39,601 bases of DNA from an uncultured Bacteroidia bacterium (GCA_902782225.1 CACZMF010000028.1:1-39601); one strand, 5' to 3'; positions 18,409-27,515 are shown, numbered from the stretch's first letter. The notes: generated by a model not told the origin, from the sequence alone. Translations and numbers: made by a program.

Positions 18409-18410
18409 CT

Positions 18411-18902
18411 ATGGCGAACTATCAGCTGGACGAAACCGACAGGAAGATTCTGTCGTTTCTGGTCAACAATGCGCGCATGCCCTACCAGGAGATCGCCCGC
18501 GAATGCGGCATCTCCGGGGCGGCCGTCCACCAGAGAATCAAGAAACTGGAAGACAACGAAGTTATTACCGGCTCCCAGATGCTGGTCAAGCCCGGCGCGC
18601 TCGGACTTAATGTCTGCGCCTTCATTAGCGTCTCCCTGACGGAAGCGAATAAGTACCAGGAGGTTGTGGATGCCTTGAAGCACATCCCTGAGATTGTTGA
18701 ATGCCATTTCGTTACCGGCCGTGCAGCTCTTCTTCTCAAACTTTACTGCATCGACAACGACCACTTGATGGAAGCTATCATCAACACCATCCAGCGTATC
18801 CCTTACGTCCAGTCCACCGAGACAATGATTTCCCTCGACCAGGCATTTGACCGCCAAGTCTGGGTCAAAGACTTCAAGAGCACTACCTTCCGGAATCTTT
18901 AG
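18411..18902 (+). CDS. Lrp/AsnC family transcriptional regulator
   Basis: The 163-residue protein has the N-terminal winged helix typical of Lrp (DETDRKILSFLVNNARMPYQEIA, in outline LDETDRKIL, YQEIARECGISGAAVHQRI) and a C-terminal RAM/AsnC effector domain (NVCAFISVSL, IPEIVECHFVTGRAALLLKLYC in outline, IPYVQSTETMISL). Such proteins bind DNA as octamers or dimers and sense amino acids; the regulon here is unknown. It starts 2 nt after topA. An inverted repeat follows the stop. Confidence 0.92.
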   Translation: MANYQLDETDRKILSFLVNNARMPYQEIARECGISGAAVHQRIKKLEDNEVITGSQMLVKPGALGLNVCAFISVSLTEANKYQEVVDALKHIPEIVECHFVTGRAALLLKLYCIDNDHLMEAIINTIQRIPYVQSTETMISLDQAFDRQVWVKDFKSTTFRNL

Positions 18903-18903
18903 C

Positions 18904-18926
18904 GCCGGAGCAACCACTCCTCCGGC
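18904..18926. terminator. Hairpin between convergent Lrp gene and ispD
   Basis: GCCGGAG (18904-18910) pairs with CTCCGGC (18920-18926) across a 9-nt loop. It begins just after the Lrp-gene stop and overlaps the last base of the ispD stop, so one GC-rich stem may serve both convergent transcripts. No T run follows, so termination efficiency is uncertain. Confidence 0.5.
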
Positions 18927-19597
18927 TAGATCAGCAGGCGGGCGAGGGCGAGGTCTTCGGGGGTGGTGATTTTCAGGTTGTACTTTTCGCCGGGGAACAG
19001 CTCTATCCTGGCGCCGGCCCGTTCGGCGACGGAGGCATCGTCGGTGAAGGCCGTGTCGTAGGGCTGCCGGTAGGCCTGCTTAAGCACTTCAGACAGAAAC
19101 ATCTGCGGCGTCTGCACCGCCACCAGCCGGCTGCGGTCGGGCGCGGGCTGGGACGGGTCCGTGCTCCGCAGCGTGTCGGTCACGGGCACGGCGGGAATCA
19201 GGGCCTGCGGGCCGCCGGGCAGCTGCATCCTGTCCAGCATGGCGCGCACCAGGCCGGGGGTGAACAGCGGCCGCACTCCGTCGTGGATGGACACGATTGC
19301 GCCGTCCGGCACCTTCTCAAGTGCATTCTGCACGGAGTGGAAACGGGTCATGCCGCCGTGGACTATGGTCTGCGGGAAGGAAACGGCATGCTGCAGGCAG
19401 AGCTCCTGCCATTGGTCCAGGTGCCTTTCAGGCAGTACAACGATGACGCGGGAGTCCGGCGCCGCATCCAGGAAACGCTCCACCGAGCGCTGCAGGATCG
19501 GGATTCCGCCGAGGTCGAGGAACTGCTTCGGGACGTCTCCGCCCATCCTTGTGCCGCTGCCTCCGGCAACGAAAACAGCATATACCGCTCTTGACAT
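18926..19597 (-). CDS. ispD: 2-C-methyl-D-erythritol 4-phosphate cytidylyltransferase
   Basis: The 223-residue enzyme transfers CMP to methylerythritol phosphate in the non-mevalonate isoprenoid pathway, which supplies the undecaprenyl carrier for the cell wall. The N-terminal nucleotide loop is VAGGSGTRMGGDVPKQFL. SIHDGVRPLF holds the metal-binding Asp, and TQTPQMF-type (AVQTPQMF) and TDDASVAERAG motifs are present. TarI-like cytidylyltransferases share the fold, but these motifs and the absence of teichoic acid genes favour ispD. It is divergent from mreB. Confidence 0.93.
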   Translation of the reverse strand: MSRAVYAVFVAGGSGTRMGGDVPKQFLDLGGIPILQRSVERFLDAAPDSRVIVVLPERHLDQWQELCLQHAVSFPQTIVHGGMTRFHSVQNALEKVPDGAIVSIHDGVRPLFTPGLVRAMLDRMQLPGGPQALIPAVPVTDTLRSTDPSQPAPDRSRLVAVQTPQMFLSEVLKQAYRQPYDTAFTDDASVAERAGARIELFPGEKYNLKITTPEDLALARLLI

Positions 19598-19618
19598 AAA
19601 AACGCAAAATATCTATTG

Positions 19619-19657
19619 CAAAAGTAGTGGATTTTCTTGGAATAATTCTTAATTTTG
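19619..19657. promoter_or_regulatory. Divergent promoters of ispD and mreB
   Basis: On the minus strand TACTTTTG (19619-19626) is 22 nt upstream of the ispD ATG. On the plus strand TAATTTTG (19650-19657) is 27 nt upstream of the mreB ATG at 19685. Both match TAnnTTTG, and the plus-strand box sets the mreB start rather than an in-frame codon at 19655, which overlaps it. Confidence 0.65.
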
Positions 19658-19684
19658 TGGGAATATCCGTTTATCCAGAAGATT

Positions 19685-20707
19685 ATGGCATTTTCATTCC
19701 TAAACCAAGAATTGGCCATCGACCTCGGTACCGCCAACACCGTCATTTATCAGAACGGTCAGATAGTGCTGGACGAGCCTAGCATCGTGGCTATAGACAA
19801 TAATACGAGCAAGTGTATCGCCATAGGCCAGAAGGCCAAACTGATGCACGAACGCAATAATCCCGGTATCCGCACCATACGCCCCCTGCGTGACGGTGTG
19901 ATCGCAGACTTCAATGCCGCGGAAATGATGATCCGCGGATTCATCAAGCAGGTCAACAACAAGCACCGCAGCCTCTTCACCCCCAACCTGAAGGTGGTGG
20001 TGGGCATCCCTTCGGGCTCCACGGAAGTGGAGATCAGGGCTGTCCGCGACTCCACCGAGCACGCTGGCGGCCGTGACGTCTATCTTATCTTCGAGCCCAT
20101 GGCCTCCGCCCTCGGTATCGGACTGGACGTCGAAGCCCCTATCGGCAACATGGTGGTGGACATAGGCGGCGGCACCACCGAGATTGCCGTGATCTCCCTC
20201 GGCGGCCTCGTGGTGCAGGAGAGCATACGTACGGCAGGCGACGTGTTCACGTCCGACATCCAGCAGTACCTGCGCCAGCAGCACAACATCAAGGTGGGTG
20301 AAATCACCGCCGAGAAGATCAAGATCGCCGTCGGCGCCGTCATCCCCGACCTGGACGAGGAGCCCGAGCCCTTCGTGGTGCGCGGCCCCAATCTCATGAC
20401 CGCCCATCCCGTGGAGGCCACCATTCCTCATCACGAGATTGCGCACTGCCTGGACAAGTCCATCGCCAAGATCGAGACCTCCATACTCCACGTCCTCGAG
20501 AACACCCCTCCGGAGCTCTACTCCGACATCGTGGAGAACGGAATCTTCCTTTCCGGCGGCGGAGCCCAGCTCAGGGGCCTTGCCAAGCGCCTCACCGACA
20601 AGGTGAACATCCAGTTCCACGTGTGCGACGATCCGCTTCACGCAGTGGCCCGCGGCACCTGCGAGGCCCTCAAGAACACCGACCGCTACTCATTCCTCAT
20701 GCGATAG
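19685..20707 (+). CDS. mreB: Rod shape-determining actin-like protein MreB
   Basis: The 340-residue bacterial actin forms membrane-bound filaments that guide lateral wall synthesis. The N-terminal amphipathic start (MAFSFLNQELAIDLGTANT in outline) leads into the phosphate-1 loop DLGTANTVIY. VGIPSGSTEVE, the phosphate-2 motif VVDIGGGTTEIAVISLGG (in outline DIGGGTTEIA) and the adenosine motif FLSGGGAQLRGL follow. It heads the five-gene rod operon and is followed with no gap by mreC. Confidence 0.97.
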   Translation: MAFSFLNQELAIDLGTANTVIYQNGQIVLDEPSIVAIDNNTSKCIAIGQKAKLMHERNNPGIRTIRPLRDGVIADFNAAEMMIRGFIKQVNNKHRSLFTPNLKVVVGIPSGSTEVEIRAVRDSTEHAGGRDVYLIFEPMASALGIGLDVEAPIGNMVVDIGGGTTEIAVISLGGLVVQESIRTAGDVFTSDIQQYLRQQHNIKVGEITAEKIKIAVGAVIPDLDEEPEPFVVRGPNLMTAHPVEATIPHHEIAHCLDKSIAKIETSILHVLENTPPELYSDIVENGIFLSGGGAQLRGLAKRLTDKVNIQFHVCDDPLHAVARGTCEALKNTDRYSFLMR

Positions 20708-21526
20708 ATGGCGCGGGGCGGAAAGTTCTTTGCTTTTTTCGCGACCGTGGCAGTCTTCATTCTCCTGGAGATTGCCGCGGTGTCGCTTTTGAAGCGCTCT
20801 TCCACCCTCCAGGACATCTGGATCAACCGTTTCTCGCATAACGTGATGGCTGCCACCTGGGGCGGACTCACCAGGATAGGCAGCTACTTCTCCCTGCGCG
20901 AGCAGAACGACATCCTTGCCGGCCGCAACTATGAGCTTTTCAAGGAGTTGCAGCGCTATAAGGAGATGGAGAAGGCGGTGCAGGCCATGGCGAAGCTGGA
21001 TTCCATAGATTTCCAGACCCGCTTCAATTACGTGCCCGCGGAAGTGACGGCAATGGGCACCAACTCCCGCCACAACTACATCATCATCGACAAGGGCGGC
21101 GAAGACGGGGTGCTCCCCCAGAGCGCCATCATCACGCCCAACGGAGTGGTGGGCATGATATATTCCGTGGACCGCCACTATTCCTATGGCCTGACGCTCC
21201 TGAACGAACGCGTCAGCGTCAGCGCCCGCATCGGCAAGGAGGGTATCGTGGCGCCCCTGACCTGGGACGGCACCGGCACCGACCACGCCATACTGAAGGA
21301 CATTCCCCTACACCTTGAGGTGCCCGTGGGCGACACTGTGCTGACCAGCGGCATCTCGAACGTGTATCCGGCCGACATTCCCATCGGCGTGACACAGGGC
21401 TCACGCCTTATCGACGGGGCTGTCAACGTGGTGGACGTGAAGTTGTTCGTGGACTTCAAGGCGCTGCGCTACGTGATCGTGGCCGAGAACCCCGACCGTG
21501 AGTTCATAAGGAGGATGGAGGAATGA
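20708..21526 (+). CDS. mreC: Rod shape-determining protein MreC
   Basis: The 272-residue bitopic inner-membrane protein links MreB filaments to the periplasmic elongasome. There is one transmembrane segment (about 8-28), a periplasmic coiled coil (LAGRNYELFKELQRYKEMEK region) and two beta-barrel lobes (NYIIIDKGGEDGVLPQSAI in outline, GVVGMIYSVDRHYS, VLTSGISNVYPADIPIG). The ATG starts right after the mreB stop, and the stop overlaps the mreD start. Confidence 0.95.
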   Translation: MARGGKFFAFFATVAVFILLEIAAVSLLKRSSTLQDIWINRFSHNVMAATWGGLTRIGSYFSLREQNDILAGRNYELFKELQRYKEMEKAVQAMAKLDSIDFQTRFNYVPAEVTAMGTNSRHNYIIIDKGGEDGVLPQSAIITPNGVVGMIYSVDRHYSYGLTLLNERVSVSARIGKEGIVAPLTWDGTGTDHAILKDIPLHLEVPVGDTVLTSGISNVYPADIPIGVTQGSRLIDGAVNVVDVKLFVDFKALRYVIVAENPDREFIRRMEE

Positions 21527-22026
21527 AAAGCTACCGTTTCATACTGCTCTGCGTGGTGCTGATGGTGGCCCAGGTGTTCCTGGTCAACTATTTTTCGCTG
21601 TCGCGATATGTGGTGATTTCGTTGCTGCCGGCCATCATCCTCATGCTGCCGCTGAAGATGGGCACGGTGCCTTCGATGCTGCTGGCGTTCGTCATCGGCT
21701 TCGTCGTGGACTTTTTCAGCAACGGCATGCTCGGACTCACTTCGATCGCGCTGGTGCCCGTGGCCCTGACCCGCTTCGGCGTGTACGGAATGGTGTTCGG
21801 GGACGAGATGAGTTCGCGCGCCGACGTGGTGTCGATATCGCGCCTCGGCGTGCCGAAGATGGCCCTCGCGTCGCTGCTGATGTGCGGGCTCTATTTCCTG
21901 GTGTATGTGTGGGTGGATTCTGCGGGCACAGTGCCCTTCTGGCCCGCGTTCCTGCGTTTCTCGCTGTCGGTGGCGGTCTGCACCCCCGTCTCCGTGCTGG
22001 TGTCCAAACTGTTGAGGCCCGAGTAG
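21523..22026 (+). CDS. mreD: Rod shape-determining protein MreD
   Basis: The 167-residue polytopic membrane protein has five or six hydrophobic helices, among them LLCVVLMVAQVFLVNYF, the family-like GFVVDFFSNGMLGLTSIALV (in outline VVDFFSNGMLG) and a C-terminal pair. MreD works with MreC in the elongasome. Sequence conservation in this family is low, so the assignment rests on topology, the DFFSNGMLG motif and its position between mreC and mrdA. Confidence 0.9.
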   Translation: MKSYRFILLCVVLMVAQVFLVNYFSLSRYVVISLLPAIILMLPLKMGTVPSMLLAFVIGFVVDFFSNGMLGLTSIALVPVALTRFGVYGMVFGDEMSSRADVVSISRLGVPKMALASLLMCGLYFLVYVWVDSAGTVPFWPAFLRFSLSVAVCTPVSVLVSKLLRPE

Positions 22027-22029
22027 CCT

Positions 22030-23859
22030 ATGGAAAGCGACAACAGATCCACCAAGCTGCTGATTGGCCTGGCCGTGGTGCTGCTGGTACTCTTCGGCCG
22101 GCTCTTCTACGTGCAGATACTCAACCAGAGCTACAAGACCGACGCCGACAACAACTCGATGACGCGCGAGATGATCTACCCGCCCCGCGGAGTCATCTAC
22201 GACCGCAACGGCAAGCTGCTGGTGGGTAACAAGATATGCTATGATATCCTGGTCACGCCCCGCGAGGTGGCAGAGTTCGACACCCTCTCGCTCGCTTCCG
22301 TGCTCGACACCACCGCCGACTTTATCCGGGAGCGCATGGCCTACTACCATAAATACCGCACGAAAATCGGCTGGCGCACCCAGACCTTCCTCAAGATGGT
22401 CAGCGCCGACACCTATATGCGTTTCGCCGAGGAGCAGTTCCTCTACCCCGGCTTCAAGGCCCAGGTGCGCAGCCTGCGGGAATATCCCTTCAATGCCGGC
22501 GGCAACCTGCTCGGCTACATTTCCGAAGTGAGCCCTGAATTCCTTGAAGACCATCCGGACTACAGGGCGGGCGACTACTACGGCCGCACCGGCCTTGAGG
22601 CGGCAAGGGAGACGGACCTGCGGGGCAGCAAGGGCTGGCACATCTACCAGCGCGATTCGCGCGGCCGCCAGAAAGCTCCCTACCATGACGGCGACTTCGA
22701 CGTGGAGGCCGTGCCAGGCAAGGACATCACCACCACCATCGACGCCTGGCTGCAGCAGTACGGGCAGAGGCTGATGGCAGGCAAGAAGGGGAGCCTCGTG
22801 GCCATCGAGCCCTCGACGGGGGAGATACTCACCATGGTGTCCAGCCCCGGCATCGACGTGGACGTGCTTGCCGACTTCGGCCGCCACTACAGCAAGCTGT
22901 CGCAGAACAAGCACAAGCCTCTCTACAACAGGGCTGTGTCGGCATCCTATCCGCCCGGCTCCGTGTTCAAGCTGGTCAACGGGCTCGTGGGGCTCGAAGA
23001 CGGCGTGCTGAAGCCCTGGATGCAGTATCCGTGCTACAACGGCTACGTCTACACGTCCAGCGGCCGCAAGCTGGGCTGCCACACCCACCGTTCCCCGCTT
23101 AACCTGGAGGACGCGGTGATGATGTCCTGCAACGGCTATTTCTGTTACGTGTTCAAGAACATACTCGAGAACCCTGAATACGAGTCCACGGAAGAGGCGT
23201 TCACGCATTGGCGGGAGATGGTGATGAGCTTCGGCTTCGGCCGCAAGCTGGGCAGCGATTTCCCCTCGGAACTGAGCGGAAACGTGCCATCGGCTGCGTT
23301 CTACAACCGTTATTACCGGAAAGGCCACTGGCGCTTCCAGACTGTGGTGTCGCTTTCCATCGGCCAGGGCGAGATACTGACCACGCCGCTGCAGATTGCC
23401 AATCTTGCCGCTATCATGGCCAACCGTGGCTACTACTACATTCCCCACGTGGTCAAGTCTTCCGGCGATGTGGAAATCGACCCGAAGTACTCCGAGAAGC
23501 AGTACACGATGGTAGATACTACCTATTTCCCCGTGGTCGTGAAAGGCATGTGGAAGGCAGTCAACGCCCTGGGCGAGGGAGGCACGGCCAACGTAGCCTA
23601 TGTGCCCGGGCTCAATATCTGCGGCAAGACGGGCACTGCCCAGAACCCGCACGGAAAAGACAATTCCGTGTTCATCTGCTTCGCGCCAATGGACAATCCC
23701 AAGATTGCAGTGGCGGCATATATAGAGAACGCCGGATTCGGCGCCAGCTGGGCGTGCCCTATCGCATCGCTGCTCGTGGAGAAGTACCTTCGCGGGGAGA
23801 TATCCGAAGGGCGCAAGGATCTGGAACGGAGGGTGATAAGCACTAAGTTGATACGCTGA
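22030..23859 (+). CDS. mrdA: Penicillin-binding protein 2 (elongation transpeptidase)
   Basis: The 609-residue class B transpeptidase cross-links lateral wall. The membrane anchor lies at about 8-28. The N-terminal dimerisation region has PPRGVIYDRNGKLL. The transpeptidase domain has the active-site serine at 311 (PPGSVFKL), SCNG at 366, and KTGTAQ near 535. The start is ATG 3 nt after the mreD stop. Its stop overlaps the rodA ATG (TGATG), so the transpeptidase and its partner polymerase are translationally coupled. Confidence 0.96.
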   Translation: MESDNRSTKLLIGLAVVLLVLFGRLFYVQILNQSYKTDADNNSMTREMIYPPRGVIYDRNGKLLVGNKICYDILVTPREVAEFDTLSLASVLDTTADFIRERMAYYHKYRTKIGWRTQTFLKMVSADTYMRFAEEQFLYPGFKAQVRSLREYPFNAGGNLLGYISEVSPEFLEDHPDYRAGDYYGRTGLEAARETDLRGSKGWHIYQRDSRGRQKAPYHDGDFDVEAVPGKDITTTIDAWLQQYGQRLMAGKKGSLVAIEPSTGEILTMVSSPGIDVDVLADFGRHYSKLSQNKHKPLYNRAVSASYPPGSVFKLVNGLVGLEDGVLKPWMQYPCYNGYVYTSSGRKLGCHTHRSPLNLEDAVMMSCNGYFCYVFKNILENPEYESTEEAFTHWREMVMSFGFGRKLGSDFPSELSGNVPSAAFYNRYYRKGHWRFQTVVSLSIGQGEILTTPLQIANLAAIMANRGYYYIPHVVKSSGDVEIDPKYSEKQYTMVDTTYFPVVVKGMWKAVNALGEGGTANVAYVPGLNICGKTGTAQNPHGKDNSVFICFAPMDNPKIAVAAYIENAGFGASWACPIASLLVEKYLRGEISEGRKDLERRVISTKLIR

Positions 23860-25151
23860 TGAAAGAGGGTGCACTGGACAGGGGTCTGAAGAAAACCGTG
23901 GACTGGAAACTGATAGTCCTCTACCTGATGATAATGCTCTTCGGGTGGATAAACATCTATGCCGCAGTGCGTTCCGGGGAGCCGTCCTCCATTTTCGACC
24001 TCAGCTGCAACAGCGGAAAGCAGGCTCTGTGGATGGCGGGTGCCGTGGTCATTGCGGCCTTGCTGCTTTTCGTGCTGAATCCGTATTTCTGGGAGAGCAT
24101 CAGCAGGCCTGCCTACGGGGTGGTGCTGATGCTGCTTGTGCTGGTCATATTCATGAGCAACAACGTGAAAGGCTCGCATTCCTGGTTCGAGCTCGGTCCG
24201 GTGAAATTCCAGCCGGCGGAAATGTCGAAGATAACGACTTCGCTGCTGCTGGCCTCGGTGATGAGCCGCCCGTATTTCAAGTTGAGCAACTGGAAGCATA
24301 TGCTGGTGGCGGCCCTGATCGTGCTGATGCCCATGCTGGTGATCATTGCGGAGAGCGAGACCGGTTCGGCCCTGGTCTATGTGGGCTTTATCTTCGTGCT
24401 CTACAGGGAAGGACTTTCCGGCTGGTGGCTGGCGCTTCTTGGACTGGCTGTCCTGCTCTTCGTGCTGACAGTGCGGACGCAATGGTGGATTTCGCTCATC
24501 GTGGTGGTGGTGTGTGTGGCCGCCTATCTGGTGTATTACCTGCGGCGCACCCCGACGCTGCGCTACCGCAGGCGCGTGGTGCGCAACGCCGTGCTGGGCT
24601 TTGTGGCTGGTCTGGCGCTGATCCTGGCGTCAGACGTGTTCTTCAACAATGTGCTGAAGGATTATCAGCGGGAGCGCGTGGAACTGCTGCTGGGGATGCG
24701 TGAGGACCCGAAGGGGGTGGGATACAACGTGCGCCAGTCGCTTATCGCCATCGGCTCGGGTGGGCTGTTCGGCAAGGGGTATCTTCAGGGCACGCAGACC
24801 ACTTTCGGATTCGTGCCCGAGCAGAGCACGGACTTCATTTTCTGCACCGTGGGCGAGGAGTGGGGCTTCGTGGGCTCGGTGTTCCTGATTGCTTTGTACG
24901 GCCTGCTGATTTTCTGGATAATCAGGGATGCGGAGAAGGCCCGGAGCGGCTTCACTCGTATCTATGGCTTCTGCGTGGCGGCGTGTTTCTTCATGCATCT
25001 GGTGATCAATGTGGGTATGACCCTGGGATTGATGCCGGTCATCGGGATTCCACTGCCCCTGTTCAGCTACGGAGGCTCGTCGCTGTGGGCGTTCACCGTG
25101 CTGCTGTTTATCTTTATCGCCCTCGACCGGCAGGAGAAGAAGTATTTCTAA
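23859..25151 (+). CDS. rodA: Rod shape-determining SEDS glycosyltransferase RodA
   Basis: The 430-residue SEDS protein polymerises lipid II with PBP2. About ten membrane helices are visible. Family motifs include WFELGPVKFQPAEMSKI (in outline FQPAEMSK), the periplasmic catalytic loop IAIGSGGLFGKG then QGTQTTFGFVPEQSTDFIF (in outline FVPEQSTDFIF, with the Asp), and the C-terminal GIPLPLFSYGGSSL. The tail is QEKKYF. A secreted muralytic-like gene follows at once. Confidence 0.96.
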   Translation: MKEGALDRGLKKTVDWKLIVLYLMIMLFGWINIYAAVRSGEPSSIFDLSCNSGKQALWMAGAVVIAALLLFVLNPYFWESISRPAYGVVLMLLVLVIFMSNNVKGSHSWFELGPVKFQPAEMSKITTSLLLASVMSRPYFKLSNWKHMLVAALIVLMPMLVIIAESETGSALVYVGFIFVLYREGLSGWWLALLGLAVLLFVLTVRTQWWISLIVVVVCVAAYLVYYLRRTPTLRYRRRVVRNAVLGFVAGLALILASDVFFNNVLKDYQRERVELLLGMREDPKGVGYNVRQSLIAIGSGGLFGKGYLQGTQTTFGFVPEQSTDFIFCTVGEEWGFVGSVFLIALYGLLIFWIIRDAEKARSGFTRIYGFCVAACFFMHLVINVGMTLGLMPVIGIPLPLFSYGGSSLWAFTVLLFIFIALDRQEKKYF

Positions 25152-25168
25152 CGTTTATTGCGCTGCCT

Positions 25169-25837
25169 GTGACTGCTCTGTGCTTTATCCTCGCTTCGTG
25201 GCTTGGCTCCTCTGTCCCTGCGGCTGCTGCGCCTCCCCAACGCCCCGTACCCGAGGCGTGGAAGGAGATATGGCGCATTTTCGATGTGGATCCTGCCCTG
25301 GCGGAGTCTGTGGTGTGGCCGGAAATGCAGCAGTACAGTTATATGCGCGATTTGCTGGAGACCGGCGCCGACAGCATCACATCCGGGGCCAGAAGCGGCC
25401 GTATGGATTTTTCGATCGGAGTTTTCCAGATGAAGCCGTCGTTCGTGGAGAAGCTCGAGACAGCCTGGCGCCTCAGCGGCCTGGCTGATTACTACAATCT
25501 TCCTTTCGATGCCGGAGATGACGCCTCGGTGCGCCAGTCCCGGATTGAAAGGATGTCTGTGGCGGAGTGGCAGGTCATATATCTGGGCATGTTCCTGCGT
25601 CTCCTGAATTTCTCGTACCGTCTGGATTCCCTGCCGCCTGAAGAGCAGGTGCGCCTTGCCGCAAATGCCTATAACCGCGGCTGCGACTGGCCCGGGGAAG
25701 GATGCGGCAGCCTGGACAGCCTCAGGGTGAATATTGACGCAAGGCTCTTTCCGCGCGTCATCATCCCCTCGTCCGGCAGGCGCCGCTATAGCTACCCGGC
25801 CCTTTGCCTTGAGCATTATAAATCCATCGTCGAATAG
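25169..25837 (+). CDS. Secreted lytic-transglycosylase-like protein
   Basis: The frame is open from inside rodA, but the first sensible start is GTG at 25169, 18 nt after the rodA stop. It gives 222 residues with a signal peptide (ALCFILASWLGSSVPAAAA). The mature part has AESVVWPEMQQYSYMRDLLE, DFSIGVFQMKPSFVEKLE and LAANAYNRG. These recall the catalytic Glu, the GxxQ(M)xP and the AYNxG blocks of SLT-type transglycosylases, with the order conserved. This is inference from motif order; I cannot confirm the fold. Its place after rodA suggests it trims or monitors new wall. The stop overlaps the next gene. Confidence 0.6.
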   Translation: MTALCFILASWLGSSVPAAAAPPQRPVPEAWKEIWRIFDVDPALAESVVWPEMQQYSYMRDLLETGADSITSGARSGRMDFSIGVFQMKPSFVEKLETAWRLSGLADYYNLPFDAGDDASVRQSRIERMSVAEWQVIYLGMFLRLLNFSYRLDSLPPEEQVRLAANAYNRGCDWPGEGCGSLDSLRVNIDARLFPRVIIPSSGRRRYSYPALCLEHYKSIVE

Positions 25838-27384
25838 TGTTACGGGGGCGTCTGTTTGTGGTTTTGCTGATCTGTCTTTCGCTGGTCTCTTGCCGGCGGG
25901 ACAGGATTGACGTGGTGCCGGGGCCGATCGGACGCGTGACGCTTGCGGCATCGGCGGTGGACCTTCCGGTTGGGGGCAGCGCCGTGATCGAGTTCCAATT
26001 GGCTGGTGCGGAGCTGGGGGAAGTGTCGCTGCGGCTGCGGGACGGAGGAGAGCCGCAGGAGTTCCGCCTGACTGGGGTCAGCGAGGGGGTTTCTCCGGGG
26101 GTATTTTTTGCAAACATTTCTGATTCAGGAGTTTCCGGGGCTTATTCCCGGGAGGTCTGCCTTGTTGCGGGCGGGGCGGCTTCCGATTATATCTGTGTGA
26201 ATTGCGGGCAGCCAGGCTTCCCCCGGGCGGTCGATACGGGCCTGCCTGTCGTGTTTGTGACGACGGACGGAGGGCGGACGCCGGAGTCGAAGGGTATGGC
26301 TGTGGATGCTGTCTTTAGCGTGCGGGGGGGCGGAGGCTGCGGAGACATGAGTCCGCACAGCTGCAGTCTGCGCGGGCGTGGCAACACCAGCTGGCGGTGG
26401 GAGAAAAAGCCCTACAGGGTGGAGTTCCGGGACCGTGTGCCGGTGCTGGGTATGCCCTCGCATGGGCACTGGGTGCTTCTGGCGGGTTTTTCGGACCGTA
26501 CGATGATGCGTAACCTCGTGGCTATGAGGGTGTCGTCGCTGACTTCGCTGCGGTGGACGCCGCGCTGCGTGCCTGTGGAGCTGGTGCTGAACGGCAGGCA
26601 CGTGGGGAATTATCTGCTGACGGAGCAGGTGGAGGTGGACCCTTGCCGGGTGGACGTCTCTGCGGAGGGATTCCTGCTGGAGCTGGATTTCCACTTCGAC
26701 AATGAGCGGCAGTGGATGGACCCGCACGGGCTCAGCCGCTACTCTGTGGGAATCCCGTTTGCGGTGCGGTATCCGGCTCCGGATGAGCTTTCTGCCGAGG
26801 CTTTTGAATCTGTGAAACAGTATGTTGCGGCCGCAGCGGACGCGCTTTATTCGGAGGGCTTCGCTGATCCGGATTCAGGTTACGCAAGGTGGTTGGATGT
26901 GGATTCGTTCGTGGATTACTGGCTGGTGTTCGAGATTCTGGGGAATCCGGAACTGAGTAATCCGGCGAGCGTGTTTTTCCATAAGGATGCCGGCGGGAAG
27001 CTGGTGGCGGGGCCCTGCTGGGACTTTGACTGCTGTCTCAGGCAGCTGGGCACGTCGGTGCAGGACCTTGCGGGGATACTGAACCGTTATGGCATCTGGT
27101 ACATGCGCCTTTTCAGGGATCCTGCCTTCGGGCGGAGGGTCCGGGAGCGCTTCCTCGAGCTGCTGCCGGCGCTTGAGAGCGTGCCGGATTATATCGAACA
27201 GTGCCGGCAGCTGCTGGCCGCTTCGGCGGAGCTGAATTTTGCCATGTGGAATCCTGCGGAAGACCGCTGGCAGAACAAGGGCCTGCTGATCAACGGCGAC
27301 GAGTTGCTGGGCTTCGGAGATGCCGTGGCGCAGCTTCGTGAAGTGTATCTTCAGCGCCTCGAATTGCTGAAAAAAAATATTTAA
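25837..27384 (+). CDS. CotH-like lipoprotein
   Basis: The start is GTG at 25837, overlapping the preceding stop (TAGTG). It gives 515 residues with a lipobox (LSLVSC). After a beta-rich N-domain comes a CotH kinase-like core: SLRGRGNTSWRWEKKPYRVEF (in outline RGRGNTSW, KKPYRVEF), WVLLAGFSDRTMMRNLVA, ELVLNGRHVGNYLLTEQV (in outline NGRHVGNYLL), and the C-terminal SVFFHKDAGGKLVAGPCWDFD (in outline GPCWDFD). CotH proteins have an atypical kinase fold; those of Bacteroidetes are surface lipoproteins of unknown substrate. The join to the rod operon is unusual. Confidence 0.85.
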   Translation: MLRGRLFVVLLICLSLVSCRRDRIDVVPGPIGRVTLAASAVDLPVGGSAVIEFQLAGAELGEVSLRLRDGGEPQEFRLTGVSEGVSPGVFFANISDSGVSGAYSREVCLVAGGAASDYICVNCGQPGFPRAVDTGLPVVFVTTDGGRTPESKGMAVDAVFSVRGGGGCGDMSPHSCSLRGRGNTSWRWEKKPYRVEFRDRVPVLGMPSHGHWVLLAGFSDRTMMRNLVAMRVSSLTSLRWTPRCVPVELVLNGRHVGNYLLTEQVEVDPCRVDVSAEGFLLELDFHFDNERQWMDPHGLSRYSVGIPFAVRYPAPDELSAEAFESVKQYVAAAADALYSEGFADPDSGYARWLDVDSFVDYWLVFEILGNPELSNPASVFFHKDAGGKLVAGPCWDFDCCLRQLGTSVQDLAGILNRYGIWYMRLFRDPAFGRRVRERFLELLPALESVPDYIEQCRQLLAASAELNFAMWNPAEDRWQNKGLLINGDELLGFGDAVAQLREVYLQRLELLKKNI

Positions 27385-27407
27385 TTGCATTTTCACCAGA
27401 ATGACCT

Positions 27408-27415
27408 TATCTTTG
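27408..27415 (+). promoter_or_regulatory. Promoter -7 box of tRNA-Leu
   Basis: TATCTTTG lies 15 nt before the mature 5' end of tRNA-Leu. It fits TAnnTTTG and gives a short leader, independent of the CotH gene upstream. Confidence 0.6.
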
Positions 27416-27430
27416 TACCCCCAACCCATC

Positions 27431-27515
27431 GCCTTGGTGGTGAAATGGTAGACACGAGGGACTTAAAATCCCTTGGCCCGAAACGGCCGTGCGGGTTCGA
27501 TTCCCGCCCGAGGCA
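27431..27515 (+). tRNA. tRNA-Leu (anticodon TAA)
   Basis: An 85-nt class II tRNA. The acceptor GCCTTGG pairs with CCGAGGC (one G-U). The anticodon stem is GAGGGA/TCCCTT with loop CTTAAAA (TAA), followed by a long variable arm GGCCCGAAACGGCC-type and T-loop GGTTCGATTCC. CCA is not encoded. Its 3' end is repeated at 35197, marking it as a probable integration target. Confidence 0.96.

Noticed and set aside
21469-23874. Long open frame antisense to mrdA and mreD
   Set aside because: Shadow of GC-rich coding sequence with His-rich translation and no promoter.
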